From the NCBI GenBank assembly GCA_035487355.1, contig DATHMF010000030.1:1-64000 (forward strand): 64,000 nucleotides of DNA, read 5' to 3'. The DNA comes from Terriglobales bacterium (GTDB taxonomy: Bacteria > Acidobacteriota > Terriglobia > Terriglobales > Acidobacteriaceae). The notes below the pieces were generated by a model, which ran no database searches, was not told where the DNA came from, and saw only the letters and a list, made by a program, of their open reading frames with translations. Below, piece by piece: positions 26,385-35,908 of the stretch (the stretch's first letter is position 1; each line of letters starts with the position of its first letter). Position numbers and translations under genes: made by a program.

Positions 26385-27824
26385 CTAACGCCCTCCAGGA
26401 CGTGGCGTGCCTCCCAGCGGCGAAGAGGTGCTGCTGCTGGTGCGTTTGGATGAAGACCCTGTGACCAGTTGCGCATTCTCCGGTAAGTCGCCCTGCAACA
26501 CCTGCGCAACCGCCGTAGTGGTATGGTCCGTGATGCCAGTCTGAATTTGGACGGGCTGCAGCGTTTTATCAGGACGCAGCTCCCAAACTACTGCTACGTC
26601 GTTGGCTTGGGATTTCTTTTGCCCTCGCGCCTGACCATTGCCTGCGCCTGCTGCGCCGCCAGCGGAAGCGTTTGCTTGCGCCGCTGTACCGCTGGCGCCG
26701 CCGTTACCGCCAGTGCCTGCACCAGCGCCCGAACTATTGGCATGGCCTCCGCCACTGCGACCACTTTGAATGCCGTACTTTGCATACAGTTTTTGGATTT
26801 CGTCCGCGGTCAGATCCGGCTTATAGCGAAGCGCGCTGTTGGCGACCTTCAGAACGTTGTGCGCTGACGCCACTGGAATGGTCACGTACGCTGTCATTCC
26901 GGGGAAGAGCTTAAGGTCGGGATTATCGAAGTCCACGATGGTGTCATAGGTCACCACGTTCTGCACCGTGGTGGCATTCATGCGGACTTCATCAACGTGT
27001 CCGTCAAATTGATCTTGCGGGAAGGCGTCTACTTTAAACGTCACGCGCTGGCCTGCCTTGATCTGTCCCACGTCAGATTCGTCTGTCTTGGCATAGACCT
27101 GCATCTTGGTCAGGTCTTGGGCAATCACGAATAGCGTTGGCGCCTGCAATGAAGCGGCCACCGTCTGGCCTACATCCACATTGCGGCTCACCACTGTGCC
27201 GTCAATAGGAGAGGTGATGATGGTGTGATTGACATTGGTTTGCGCGACTGCAACCGCGGCTTGCCTCTGCGCCACTTGTGCCTGGGCTTGCCCAATATCT
27301 GAATCGGCCGCGTCCGCCGCCGCCGCGGCGGTATCGGCGCTGGCCTTATCCACTTCAAGCTGCTGCTCGCTGATCACTCCTTGCGCCGCCAGTTGCTTGG
27401 AGCGTTGATATTGGCTTGCCGCCTGCAGCGCCGTTGCGTGGGCCTTAGCGGCATTGGCCTTGGCCGAGACCACCATGGCGCGAGCATTTTGCAGGTCAGC
27501 CTGGGCCTGCAACAGCGTACCCTGATAAATCGAAGGATCAAGCTTGGCGATGACCTGTCCTTTTTTGACCCGCGAGTTGAAATCCGCAAACAACGAGGCG
27601 ATCGTGCCTGAAACCTGCGAACCGACCTGCACGCTGGTTACAGCGTTGATGGTCCCGGTGGCTTCCACCACCTGGCGCAGGTCTCCGCGCTCCACCGGAG
27701 AAGTAAAGTACTGCGTAGTGTCTCCACGGTTGAGCATAAAGGCCGCCAATACCACCACGACCAGGACAACCGCGATTAAGATCAGCCAACGCTTGCCATT
27801 CAGTTTTATGTCAGTCAGTTTCAC
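26385..27824 (-). CDS. MacA-like periplasmic adaptor (membrane fusion protein)
   Basis: The product has 479 residues. It has one N-terminal helix (ILIAVVLVVVVLAAFML), a biotinyl-lipoyl-like half (VEATGTINAV), a long Ala-rich coiled-coil hairpin (roughly residues 120-200), the second lipoyl half (ITSPIDGTVVSRNVD) and beta-barrel domains. An unusual Gly/Ala-rich low-complexity insert lies around residues 355-410, and the tail is Ser/Gly-rich. The adaptor connects the MacB-like permease to an outer-membrane channel. It is the first gene of the operon. Confidence 0.9.
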   Translation of the reverse strand: MKLTDIKLNGKRWLILIAVVLVVVVLAAFMLNRGDTTQYFTSPVERGDLRQVVEATGTINAVTSVQVGSQVSGTIASLFADFNSRVKKGQVIAKLDPSIYQGTLLQAQADLQNARAMVVSAKANAAKAHATALQAASQYQRSKQLAAQGVISEQQLEVDKASADTAAAAADAADSDIGQAQAQVAQRQAAVAVAQTNVNHTIITSPIDGTVVSRNVDVGQTVAASLQAPTLFVIAQDLTKMQVYAKTDESDVGQIKAGQRVTFKVDAFPQDQFDGHVDEVRMNATTVQNVVTYDTIVDFDNPDLKLFPGMTAYVTIPVASAHNVLKVANSALRYKPDLTADEIQKLYAKYGIQSGRSGGGHANSSGAGAGTGGNGGASGTAAQANASAGGAAGAGNGQARGQKKSQANDVAVVWELRPDKTLQPVQIQTGITDHTTTAVAQVLQGDLPENAQLVTGSSSKRTSSSTSSPLGGTPRPGGR

Positions 27825-28010
27825 AGTATTGGTTCCTGCTTAATTAGACACACTTGTATATGGAAATGTCTCCACAAGTATAGCGAGATAACAAAATTTA
27901 ACCGAAGAGAGACGGCAAGCTTTAACACTTCTTTACATTTTCATAAAATATTTTAAAGATATGTATTAGAATAACGATTTGAATCGTATATATTTGTTTA
28001 AATTTGACCT
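27825..28010. promoter_or_regulatory. AT-rich divergent promoter region with a palindrome
   Basis: This gap of 186 bases separates the exporter operon (left) from the molybdate operon (right) and is clearly AT-richer than the rest. ACGATT-TG-AATCGT (27974-27987) is a perfect 6-2-6 palindrome 24 bases before the regulator start and could be its operator. A second, looser inverted repeat, ACTTGT ... ACAAGT, lies near 27851-27877. No promoter boxes can be assigned with confidence. Confidence 0.4.
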
Positions 28011-28415
28011 ATGGCTGAACTTCTTCACGCGCGCGAGGCTGCCCAGATTCTGGGTGTGAGCTACTCTACTCTCAAGCAATGGATCTATCACGGCAAGTTG
28101 CGCAGCGTGCGCACGCCCGGCGGGCACCACCGGATTCCACGCCATGAACTTGATCGCTATCTTCATCGTCGTGGAGAAAAAATCGGCGCCGAGCGCCGGC
28201 GCAGCTTCCGCCGCATCAGCGGACGCAACCAGCTTGTGGGCCGCGTGGTTGAGATCCGCAAAGAAGGCCTGCTCGCCCAAGTGAAGCTTTCGATTGGCGG
28301 GCAGCAGATTACTTCCATCATTACCGCCGATGCCGTCCGTGAAATGGGTCTCGAAGTGGGCCAGACGGCGGCCGCGCTCATTAAATCCACTGAAGTCATG
28401 ATCCTTACGGTGTGA
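28011..28415 (+). CDS. HTH-Mop molybdate-responsive regulator
   Basis: The product has 134 residues. An excisionase/MerR-like HTH domain (residues 1-50: AREAAQILGVSYSTLKQWIY, GGHHRIPR) is followed by a Mop/TOBE domain (about residues 66-134: SGRNQLVGRVVEIRKEG, LIKSTEVMILTV), the fold that binds molybdate or tungstate. It is therefore a compact ModE-like sensor. It is the first gene of the modABC operon, four bases before modA, so it probably controls molybdate uptake and itself. Confidence 0.85.
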   Translation: MAELLHAREAAQILGVSYSTLKQWIYHGKLRSVRTPGGHHRIPRHELDRYLHRRGEKIGAERRRSFRRISGRNQLVGRVVEIRKEGLLAQVKLSIGGQQITSIITADAVREMGLEVGQTAAALIKSTEVMILTV

Positions 28416-28419
28416 ACCC

Positions 28420-29232
28420 ATGTCATTCAAAAAGACCTTGTTTTCTATTGCACTGATCTTTTGCACTGTTGGAGCGGCTTCTGCGCAAGAGCTTCATGTG
28501 GCCGCAGCCGCCGACCTCAACTTTGCTCTGCCGGAGATCGCGAAAGCTTTTGAGGCGCAGACCGGAACCAAGGTGCTCATCTCCTTTGGTTCATCGGGCA
28601 ATTTCTTTGCGCAAATTCAGAGCGGTGCGCCTTTTGACGTTTTTTGCTCCGCGGATATGGGCTATCCACAAAAGCTGGCTGCTGCCGGTCAGGCTTTGCC
28701 GGAGACGCTCCGCCAATATGCTTCTGGACGCCTCGTGCTTTGGGTTCCTAGTGGTTCCAAATTGAACTTCGAACGCGACGGAATCAAGGTGCTGCTTGAT
28801 CCCAGCGTGAAGAAGATTGCCATCGCCAATCCCGAGCATGCGCCTTACGGACGTGCCGCGGTTGCCGCACTACAAAAAGCCAAACTCTACGATCAGGTAA
28901 AAGAGAAGCTTGTGCTGGGCGAAAATGTCTCGCAAACAGCGCAGTTCGTCACGTCTGGCAATGCGGATATCGGTCTGATCTCGCTGTCGCTGGCTCAGGC
29001 GCCAGAGCTGCAAAAACAAGGCCACTTCTGGAAAGTTCCGCCGGAGATCGCCGATAGCCTGCCGCAAGGCGGCATTGTTCTGAAGCAAAGTGCTTCCCCA
29101 CAAGTGGCGGAAAAATTTCTCGATTATCTCTCCTGTCCGGCTGGAGCCAAGATCCTGGCGCAATACGGATTTGACGTAACAGTTTCGGGAAACTCAGATC
29201 CGCAGAAGTGCGGAGAGTTGTCGGGCAAATGA
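28420..29232 (+). CDS. modA: Molybdate ABC transporter, substrate-binding protein
   Basis: The product has 270 residues with a signal peptide ending in ASAQ (residues 1-23). It is a periplasmic binding protein of the ModA family, with VAAAADLNFALPEIAKAFE at the start of the mature protein, the oxyanion-binding SFGSSGN motif, and APYGRAAVAAL later. It binds molybdate or tungstate and delivers it to ModBC. The stop overlaps the modB start (ATGA at 29229). Confidence 0.92.
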   Translation: MSFKKTLFSIALIFCTVGAASAQELHVAAAADLNFALPEIAKAFEAQTGTKVLISFGSSGNFFAQIQSGAPFDVFCSADMGYPQKLAAAGQALPETLRQYASGRLVLWVPSGSKLNFERDGIKVLLDPSVKKIAIANPEHAPYGRAAVAALQKAKLYDQVKEKLVLGENVSQTAQFVTSGNADIGLISLSLAQAPELQKQGHFWKVPPEIADSLPQGGIVLKQSASPQVAEKFLDYLSCPAGAKILAQYGFDVTVSGNSDPQKCGELSGK

Positions 29233-29903
29233 ACTGGCAGGCCATAATTCTGACTTTGCGTTTGGCTGTAACTGTCTCTGCTGTTCTGATCATCATTGGA
29301 CTCCCACTCGGGTACTGGATTGCTTTTTCCCGCTGGCGCTGGAAGTTTCTGATCGAATCTCTGGTTGCCATGCCGCTGGTGCTGCCGCCGACCGTTCTGG
29401 GCTTTTATTTCCTGCTGCTGCTGGGTCGCGGCGGTCTTGTGGGCGCATGGCTGTATCGCATCTTTGGCGTAACCTTGCCCTTCAGCTTTGCCGGCCTGGT
29501 GATAGCTTCGGTGTTATACAGCATGCCCTTTGCGGTGCAGCCGCTGGTTGTGGGCTTTGCCGCCGTGGACCACAAGCTGATTGCCGCGTCTGCTCTGCTG
29601 GGAGCCTCGCGGCTACGGACTTTTCTGCGGGTCATTCTTCCACTCTCCCTGACCCATCTCATTACCGCAGTTGTGCTCAGCTTTGCCCACACTCTGGGAG
29701 AGTTTGGCGTCGTCTTAATGGTGGGCGGCAACATTCCGGGGGTGACTCGCACCATCTCCATCGCCATCTATGACAACGTTCAGGCGTTGAATTACGCGAG
29801 TGCCAACCAGAATGCGCTTTGCCTACTGATCTTCAGCTTCGTGATTTTATCGGTCGTCTATGCGCTCAACCGCCGCGCTTCTTTCTTTGGTACTGCCCCA
29901 TGA
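29229..29903 (+). CDS. modB: Molybdate ABC transporter, permease
   Basis: The product has 224 residues with about five membrane helices. The EAA-type cytoplasmic loop that docks with the ATPase is visible around AASALLGASRLRTFLRVILP, as is the ModB-typical LPPTVLGFYFLLLLGR. The start was placed at ATG 29229, overlapping the modA stop; the longer frame from 29208 would sit inside modA. The stop overlaps the modC start (ATGA). Confidence 0.92.
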   Translation: MNWQAIILTLRLAVTVSAVLIIIGLPLGYWIAFSRWRWKFLIESLVAMPLVLPPTVLGFYFLLLLGRGGLVGAWLYRIFGVTLPFSFAGLVIASVLYSMPFAVQPLVVGFAAVDHKLIAASALLGASRLRTFLRVILPLSLTHLITAVVLSFAHTLGEFGVVLMVGGNIPGVTRTISIAIYDNVQALNYASANQNALCLLIFSFVILSVVYALNRRASFFGTAP

Positions 29904-30664
29904 TTCCCGCCTCGCCACTCGCAACCGAAAAGAAAAAAGCACTTGGCCGACTTGATCTGCGTGTAAAAAAACAATTCATTGCCGCCAAACACGGGACAGT
30001 GGATTTTTCTCTGGATGTCAGCGTTTCAGCAGCGGCAGGCATCACTATCCTGTTCGGCCGTTCCGGATCGGGGAAAAGCACGCTCCTGGATTGCATCTCA
30101 GGTCTGCTGCAACCGGAAGGCGGAAGGGTGGCGCTAAACACGGAGACAGGAGAGACGGTATTTTTCGACTCCGACAAAAGCATAAATGTGAGTCCGGCGC
30201 AGCGCGCAGTCGGATATGTCTTCCAGAACCTTGCCTTATTTCCTCATTTAACCGTCAAAGCCAACGTAGAGTACGGGCTCGCGCACCTTCCGCGTGAGCT
30301 GCGGCAGAAGCGCCGCACGGAAATTCTGCTGCTGTTTCACTGCGGCCAGCTTGCCGACCGCAAGCCTGATGAAATTTCCGGAGGCGAACGCCAGCGCGTC
30401 GCCCTGGCGCGCACTTTGGTCACCGAACCACGCATTCTCCTTCTGGATGAGCCCTTGAGTGCGCTTGATGTTGGCACCAAGCTGAAAATCCTGGAAGATT
30501 TGCAGGCGTGGAACGAAAAACGCCGTATTCCTATCCTGTATGTGACCCATAGCCCGGGGGAAGCAATGAGGCTGGGCGAGAACGTGATTTATCTGGAAAG
30601 TGGCCGCGTCCTGGCCCAGGGCAAAGCAGAAATCATCAGACAGTATGCGGTTGATGAAATTTGA
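29900..30664 (+). CDS. modC: Molybdate ABC transporter, ATP-binding protein
   Basis: The product has 254 residues. Walker A GRSGSGKST, signature ISGGERQRVALARTL, Walker B RILLLDEPLSALD and the switch His in YVTHSPGEA are present. It lacks the C-terminal TOBE/Mop domain of E. coli ModC; here the Mop fold sits in the regulator at 28011. ATG 29900 overlaps the modB stop. It is the last gene of the operon. Confidence 0.92.
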   Translation: MIPASPLATEKKKALGRLDLRVKKQFIAAKHGTVDFSLDVSVSAAAGITILFGRSGSGKSTLLDCISGLLQPEGGRVALNTETGETVFFDSDKSINVSPAQRAVGYVFQNLALFPHLTVKANVEYGLAHLPRELRQKRRTEILLLFHCGQLADRKPDEISGGERQRVALARTLVTEPRILLLDEPLSALDVGTKLKILEDLQAWNEKRRIPILYVTHSPGEAMRLGENVIYLESGRVLAQGKAEIIRQYAVDEI

Positions 30665-30690
30665 AGCTACGGTCTGATCGCAAGCTGAGC

Positions 30691-31743
30691 TTAAAACTTT
30701 CCAACAAAAACCGGTTCAGGGTTTAATTCGAGACCGAAAGTCTCCTGTACGCGCTGCTGGATTTCGTTTTTCAAGACAACAATATCGGCAGCACGGGCGC
30801 CGCCGCGATTGATGATGGCCAGCGCGTGCTTGCTGGAGATCCCAACAGCTCCGTGTTCGAAGCCTTTGCTGAATCCAGCGTGCTCCACCAGCCAGGCAGC
30901 AGAGATTTTCACTCTTCCATCAGCAGCCGGGAATTGGGGCACGCGCTCTCCCTTGGTTGCAGGTTTGTGGCAAATCTCGTCATATTGTTCTTGCGTGACC
31001 ATTGGGTTCTTAAAAAAACTTCCAGCGCTGCGGCAATCCACATCGCCTTCCACCAGCAACATGGCTTTGCTGCGCCGGATTTGGCGTACGGCGTCGCGGG
31101 TCTCATGCAGTGTCGGAGACTTGTCGCCGAAGAATTTTTTCAGGTCAGCGTATTTAATACACGGCTCCGCGCCAAGCGTAAGCGCATATGACACACGCAG
31201 AACAATGTAACGTCCGCGGGCAGAAGAGTTAAAGATACTGGTGCGATAAGCGAATCCGGAATCGCGGTTTTCGATTTCGAGAATTTTACTCTGTTCTAGG
31301 TCAAGAATACGCATGCGAGTAATCGTGTCTGCAACTTCTTGCCCATAGGCTCCTACGTTTTGCACCGGAGTCCCGCCGACCGTGCCAGGAATTCCACTCA
31401 GGCATTCGATTCCTCCACAATTCAAGCTGACGGTATGGGCTACGAAGCTGTCCCAATCCTCGCCTGCGCCCGCTTCGAATATGGCTTTGCCGCCTGTACT
31501 GGATTGAGTAATCCCCCGAACGGCAATTTTTATGACGACCCCATCCCAGCCGGAATCAGAGACCACCAGATTGCTTCCTCCTGCAAGCACGAACAGCGGC
31601 AGGCCGCGTTCGCGAGTGAACGAGACCGCCTCGCGTACATCATCTTCTGTTTCTGCTTTGATAAAGTAACGCGCCGCTCCGCCGACCTGGAAGGTGGTCA
31701 ACGGCGCCAATGGAATGTATTCCTGAATCTTCACGTACGCCAA
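30691..31743 (-). CDS. murB: UDP-N-acetylenolpyruvoylglucosamine reductase
   Basis: The product has 350 residues, the long (type I) form of MurB. FAD-binding parts are visible in TTFQVGGAARYF, VLAGGSNLVVSD and GIPGTVGGTPVQNVGAYGQE, and the proton-donor Ser lies in RSAGSFFKNP. It carries out the NADPH-dependent reduction that completes UDP-MurNAc. It converges on modC, with 26 bases between the stops. Confidence 0.94.
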   Translation of the reverse strand: MAYVKIQEYIPLAPLTTFQVGGAARYFIKAETEDDVREAVSFTRERGLPLFVLAGGSNLVVSDSGWDGVVIKIAVRGITQSSTGGKAIFEAGAGEDWDSFVAHTVSLNCGGIECLSGIPGTVGGTPVQNVGAYGQEVADTITRMRILDLEQSKILEIENRDSGFAYRTSIFNSSARGRYIVLRVSYALTLGAEPCIKYADLKKFFGDKSPTLHETRDAVRQIRRSKAMLLVEGDVDCRSAGSFFKNPMVTQEQYDEICHKPATKGERVPQFPAADGRVKISAAWLVEHAGFSKGFEHGAVGISSKHALAIINRGGARAADIVVLKNEIQQRVQETFGLELNPEPVFVGKF

Positions 31744-31754
31744 GATTATCAGAA

Positions 31755-31783
31755 CAGCTCTTAGCCTTTGGCTCTTAGCTTTT
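31755..31783. repeat. Short 7-nt repeat patch
   Basis: Units AGCTCTT, AGCCTTT, GGCTCTT, AGCTTTT fill the space between murB and the bacilliredoxin gene. Confidence 0.5.
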
Positions 31784-31873
31784 GTGATTGAGCTACCTGC
31801 AACTCTGGATGTCCCATGCTGTCACGCAATCCGCTACAATAATGTCAGACTGATTTTTTTGGAGGATGTGAAA

Positions 31874-32308
31874 ATGCCGATGTATCCCGAACTGATGCTG
31901 ATTCCCATGCGAGAAGAACTGACCCGGGTTGGGGTGAAAGAGCTGCGCTCGGCCGCTGATGTAGATGCCGCACTGAAGGCCGAAGGTACAGCCTTGGTGG
32001 TAGTCAATTCGGTTTGTGGATGCGCCGCCGGCCGCATGCGTCCAGCGGTTCGTATGGCATTACAACATGCCACGCTTCCGGAAAAACTCTACAGCGTCTT
32101 CGCCGGACAGGACGCCGAAGCTACACAGCAAGCCCGCTCCTATTTCACCGGATATCAGCCGTCTTCGCCTTCGATTGCTATCCTGCGCGACGGCAAATTG
32201 ATTTACATGTTGCAGCGCAGCCAGATCGAAAATCGCGAAGCCCAAGCCATTGCCGCCGACCTTACCCACGCTTTCGATCAATTTTGTGTAAAGAGCCCTG
32301 CTAATTGA
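31874..32308 (+). CDS. BrxA/BrxB-family bacilliredoxin (DUF1094)
   Basis: The product has 144 residues. The start ATG 31874 has GGAGG eight bases upstream. The thioredoxin-like fold carries the CGC motif (Cys48, Gly49, Cys50; VNSVCGCAAG) typical of the BrxA/BrxB family, and the opening MYPELMLIPMREEL is also family-typical. In Firmicutes these proteins remove bacillithiol from oxidised thiols; a similar low-molecular-weight thiol role is inferred here. Confidence 0.88.
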   Translation: MPMYPELMLIPMREELTRVGVKELRSAADVDAALKAEGTALVVVNSVCGCAAGRMRPAVRMALQHATLPEKLYSVFAGQDAEATQQARSYFTGYQPSSPSIAILRDGKLIYMLQRSQIENREAQAIAADLTHAFDQFCVKSPAN

Positions 32309-32322
32309 ATCATTGATTCATC

Positions 32323-32352
32323 GGGTCATTGAGTCATTTTTCTCAATGACCC
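32323..32352. terminator. Hairpin between convergent genes
   Basis: GGGTCATTGAG (32323-32333) and CTCAATGACCC (32342-32352) form a perfect 11-bp stem with a T-rich 8-base loop. No clean T-run follows on either side, so it is at best a weak bidirectional terminator. The surrounding TCATTGA-type units (32306-32378) belong to the short-repeat style of this genome. Confidence 0.45.
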
Positions 32353-32374
32353 AATCACTCAATGACCCAATCTC

Positions 32375-33688
32375 TCAATCCACTGGTTTGCGCAGCATAA
32401 ACGCTTTGACCACAATCTGCCGCGGATCGAGCCCTACCGGAACCATCGTGAACAAGATGAAAGACTTCATCGGAGGCCTCACGTTGCCGTCATACCGAAC
32501 CACGGAAACGTCACCTGAACCGGAGTCAACCACAAGAAGATACTGCTGGCTGGGAGTGAGGGCCAGGGCGTCGGGTTTATCTCCTACCGGGACGGTCTGC
32601 AGCAGCTTGCCATCATCAATGCTGTAGATGGAGATCGAATTCCCGTTGAAATTGCTGATGTAAAGCAAGCTATTATCTGCGGTTACGATGGAGCGCACCG
32701 GTCCCGGCCCCAGCAGATGCGTGCTGCTGACTTCATTGTTTCCCGTGAGCACCTCGGAGACGGAGTCAGAGCCAAAGTTACTTACGAAGATTTCTCCGCC
32801 ATCGGGTTTAAGCGCAAGATGCATGGGTGTCTTGCCTACATCGAGCAAAGTAAGCAGCCGGTCGGCGTTTTGATTGAGTGGCTCATCGCTGGTGGCTGCT
32901 TTTTCTTGCTGATCGCCATTTTTTGGTTTCGTTTTGGGCGAAGTCGGTTTGGCTGCCGGAGTTGCCGAAGGTGCGCCCGCCGGCGCAGGGACCTCGCGCT
33001 GCAATTGCACCACGGCAATCTCGTTGGCGGAGCTGCACGAGATGAAGGCTTTGCTCGAGTCGGGAAGAAAGACAATCTCCTCCGGCGCCTGGCACACGGG
33101 AATGGTGGAGCGAACATTCATCGCCGCCGTATCAATCACAGAAACCGTGCTATCGCCGCGATTGGAAGCCACTGCAATTTTGCCGTCCGGCGAAACCCGC
33201 ACCACACCGGGCGAATGTCCTACCGGTATGATGCCCACGGCCTTGCGGTTATCCAGGTCCACGACTGAAACATTGGCTGAGCCTGCGTTGGCGATGTACG
33301 CGCGTTTGCTGTCAGGAGTGAGGTCTACGAAATAAGGAGAGCGATGCAGTCCGATCGTGGCCACCACGGCGTTGCGTTCGGCATCAATGATGCTCAGGTT
33401 GTTCGACTCTGAGTTCACAACATAAATTTCATTTTTCTTAGGATTGGCTACAATGCCCGTGGGACTCTGCCCCACCGGGATGCGTTTCACATTCTTGAAG
33501 GTGAGCAAATCAATCACGCTGACTTCGTTGCTCTTGCCGTCGGTGATGTAGGCATACTCCCGGTACGCGGGCGGATAGTTAGGCAGTGTGTCCGTGCAAC
33601 CGGAAAAAAAGATTGCGAAGAAAAAGAGCAGCACCGTTCCCACAACAAAACGCGCAAATTGGCCAAAGGAAAGATGCTGTGATTTCAT
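32375..33688 (-). CDS. YVTN beta-propeller lipoprotein
   Basis: The product has 437 residues. The N-terminal helix ends in a lipobox FFSGC, so it is probably lipid-anchored after cleavage. The body carries repeated beta-propeller blades of the YVTN type (for example IYVVNSESNNLSIIDAERN, AYIANAGSANVSVVDLDNR). A Pro/Ala/Lys-rich insert (around residues 233-265) breaks the propeller. The ligand is unknown; these proteins usually act in the cell envelope. It lies five bases after the DAHP synthase gene. Confidence 0.85.
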   Translation of the reverse strand: MKSQHLSFGQFARFVVGTVLLFFFAIFFSGCTDTLPNYPPAYREYAYITDGKSNEVSVIDLLTFKNVKRIPVGQSPTGIVANPKKNEIYVVNSESNNLSIIDAERNAVVATIGLHRSPYFVDLTPDSKRAYIANAGSANVSVVDLDNRKAVGIIPVGHSPGVVRVSPDGKIAVASNRGDSTVSVIDTAAMNVRSTIPVCQAPEEIVFLPDSSKAFISCSSANEIAVVQLQREVPAPAGAPSATPAAKPTSPKTKPKNGDQQEKAATSDEPLNQNADRLLTLLDVGKTPMHLALKPDGGEIFVSNFGSDSVSEVLTGNNEVSSTHLLGPGPVRSIVTADNSLLYISNFNGNSISIYSIDDGKLLQTVPVGDKPDALALTPSQQYLLVVDSGSGDVSVVRYDGNVRPPMKSFILFTMVPVGLDPRQIVVKAFMLRKPVD

Positions 33689-33693
33689 CGCGT

Positions 33694-34767
33694 CTAGCGC
33701 GCCGCCGCAGTCTGCGGGCGGGGAGGCTGTGCAGGTTGGCTGGGAACATCACGGTGCAGAATAGCAGCAATCTGACGCAACTCCTTCATGAGCTGCTCGA
33801 ACTGGTCGGGGAAGAGTGACTGCGCGCCGTCCGAGAGAGCATGGTCAGGATCGTTATGAACTTCAACAATCAATCCGTCAGCGCCAACTGCTACCGCGGC
33901 GCGTGAAAGTGGAATCACTTTGTTGCGCTGGCCGGTGCCATGGCTGGGATCAACGATGATGGGGAGATGGCTAAGCTTTTGCACCGCCGGTACGATGCTC
34001 AGGTCGAGTGTATTGCGGGCGTGATCAACAAAGGTGCGCACGCCGCGCTCGCACAAAATCACGTTGTAGTTGCCCTCGCTCATTACGTACTCCGCCGCCA
34101 TCAGCAGCTCTTCCAGAGTGGCCGCCAGGCCGCGCTTGAGCAGCACCGGTTTTTTTGCCCGTCCGGCACGCTTCAGCAGAGAAAAATTCTGCATGTTGCG
34201 CGCCCCAATCTGGATCACATCAGCGTACTCTTCCACCAGTTCTAGACTTTCGTGATCAATGGCTTCGGTAACGATCTTCAGACCATAGCGCTGGCGAATC
34301 TCCGCGAGAATCTTGAGCCCCTCCACTCCCATGCCCTGGAAGGAATATGGTGAGGTGCGTGGCTTATAAGCGCCTCCACGGAAAAAACGCGCGCCCAGGC
34401 GATGCACACATTCAGCCACGGCAAAAGCCTGCTCGCGGCTTTCGATGGAGCATGGCCCGGCAATGATGGCTAAATCGCGCCCGCCAATGGTGTCTTCCGC
34501 GCCATCCGAACCAGGAAAATGTATAACCGTGTTTTCTGGTTTTACATCCCGGCTCACCAGCTTGTAGGGTTTGCTGACGGCAATGACTTCCTGCACGCCG
34601 GGCATCTCATCGAGGCCGATCTCGACCATGCCCTGGTTGCCGGTAATGCCGATGGCGGTGCGCTGCGCTCCCGGGATGCTGTGTGCGCGCAGCCCATGCG
34701 CCTCGATCTTTTCACATACGGCGCGCACCTGCTCTTCGGTGGCTTGCGCCTGCATAACAACTAACAT
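33694..34767 (-). CDS. aroF: 3-deoxy-7-phosphoheptulonate synthase
   Basis: The product has 357 residues and is a class I-beta DAHP synthase, the first step of aromatic amino-acid synthesis. An N-terminal ACT-like regulatory region (residues 1-70) precedes the TIM barrel with [41 protein letters not shown] and [16 protein letters not shown] lies upstream of the start. The enzyme joins PEP and erythrose 4-phosphate, and the N-terminal domain suggests feedback control by an aromatic product. The lipoprotein gene follows in the same transcript. Confidence 0.92.
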   Translation of the reverse strand: MLVVMQAQATEEQVRAVCEKIEAHGLRAHSIPGAQRTAIGITGNQGMVEIGLDEMPGVQEVIAVSKPYKLVSRDVKPENTVIHFPGSDGAEDTIGGRDLAIIAGPCSIESREQAFAVAECVHRLGARFFRGGAYKPRTSPYSFQGMGVEGLKILAEIRQRYGLKIVTEAIDHESLELVEEYADVIQIGARNMQNFSLLKRAGRAKKPVLLKRGLAATLEELLMAAEYVMSEGNYNVILCERGVRTFVDHARNTLDLSIVPAVQKLSHLPIIVDPSHGTGQRNKVIPLSRAAVAVGADGLIVEVHNDPDHALSDGAQSLFPDQFEQLMKELRQIAAILHRDVPSQPAQPPRPQTAAAR

Positions 34768-34925
34768 CGTGTGTCCTTAAAGACCCAGTTTAATTGCGGA
34801 GTTGAGTAAAGGCAAAGCGCCCGCCCCCTCTGCAACATCAGCCCAGAGTGTAAACCCCGAATTTGGGATTTAGGCTCTACAATATTTTCTGAGTATTGAT
34901 TATTGACAATATAAGGACTGACGAC

Positions 34926-35858
34926 TTGTCCCCACCCCGCTCTATCAAAGACGAACAAGACATTCTGAAGCTGCCCGTTCCCAAAAAGCCGCCGAAGCTC
35001 ACTTCGCGGCGGATTGGGATTCATACGTCAACTGCCGGCGGCGTACAACTGGCTGCTGAGCGCGCCTACCGGCTGGGATGCAATACCTTCCAGATCTTTT
35101 CTTCCAGCCCGCGCCAGTGGAAGCCCTATTTGCTGAGCCGCTCGCAGTGCGACGAGATGCGCAGCTTGCGCAAAAAATACGGCATCAAGCCGCTGGTGAT
35201 CCACACCAATTATCTGGTGAACCTGGCGGGCACCAATCCCGAGTTCCACGCCAAATCCATAGAAGCTTTTCGCGCTGAATTAGAGCGTGCTCTTGCACTG
35301 GGCGCCGAGTATCTTGTGCTGCATCCCGGATCGTTTCGCGGCAGCAGCCGGGAAGAGGGCATGGATCGGGTAGCGGCAGCCATTCGCGAATCAGCTAATG
35401 GCCTGGACCTGAAGGCGGGCAACCTGGCCATCCTGATCGAAAACACCGCCGGAGCGGAATATTCTCTGGGGAGCTCGTTCGAGCAGGTTGGAGAATTATT
35501 GGCAAAGCTGCGCGGACTTGTTCCTGTGGGTGTTTGCATTGATACCTGCCATACCCACGTCGCCGGCTATGACATCGTCAGCGAATCCGGCATGCGTGAG
35601 ACGCTGGCACAGCTCGACTCTAGCGTGGGCCTGAAGAATGTCGCCGTCTGGCACTGCAACGACGCCAAAGCCACACGCGGATCGAAGCTCGACCGCCACC
35701 AGCATATCGGCAAAGGCCAGATCGGCCTCGAGCCTTTTCGCCGCCTGCTGAATGATCCGCGCACGGCGCATGCCGCCTTTATTGCGGAGACCCCGATTGA
35801 TGAACCCGGCGACGACGTGCGTAACGTGGAAACGCTAAAGAGCCTGGTGGAGAATTGA
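34926..35858 (+). CDS. nfo: Endonuclease IV (AP endonuclease)
   Basis: The product is about 310 residues and is a TIM-barrel zinc enzyme that cuts DNA at abasic sites. Zinc-ligand motifs typical of Nfo are visible: VIHTNYLVNLA, LVLHPGSFRG, IENTAGAE, CIDTCHTHVAGYD, VWHCNDAK and HQHIGKGQIG. No ATG suits the N-terminus. A TTG at 34926 with AAGGA eight bases upstream was chosen over another TTG at 34896. The body begins at RRIGIHTS. Confidence 0.9.
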   Translation: MSPPRSIKDEQDILKLPVPKKPPKLTSRRIGIHTSTAGGVQLAAERAYRLGCNTFQIFSSSPRQWKPYLLSRSQCDEMRSLRKKYGIKPLVIHTNYLVNLAGTNPEFHAKSIEAFRAELERALALGAEYLVLHPGSFRGSSREEGMDRVAAAIRESANGLDLKAGNLAILIENTAGAEYSLGSSFEQVGELLAKLRGLVPVGVCIDTCHTHVAGYDIVSESGMRETLAQLDSSVGLKNVAVWHCNDAKATRGSKLDRHQHIGKGQIGLEPFRRLLNDPRTAHAAFIAETPIDEPGDDVRNVETLKSLVEN

Positions 35859-35908
35859 GCAAATCATTGAGCAATCAAAAGATTAGAATGCTAAAGAAAT
35901 TTCCCCGT

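Noticed and set aside
32306-32378. Possible CRISPR array in the TCATTGA repeats
   Set aside because: The units are 7-8 bases and lie end to end; no spacers of regular length and no cas genes are present.
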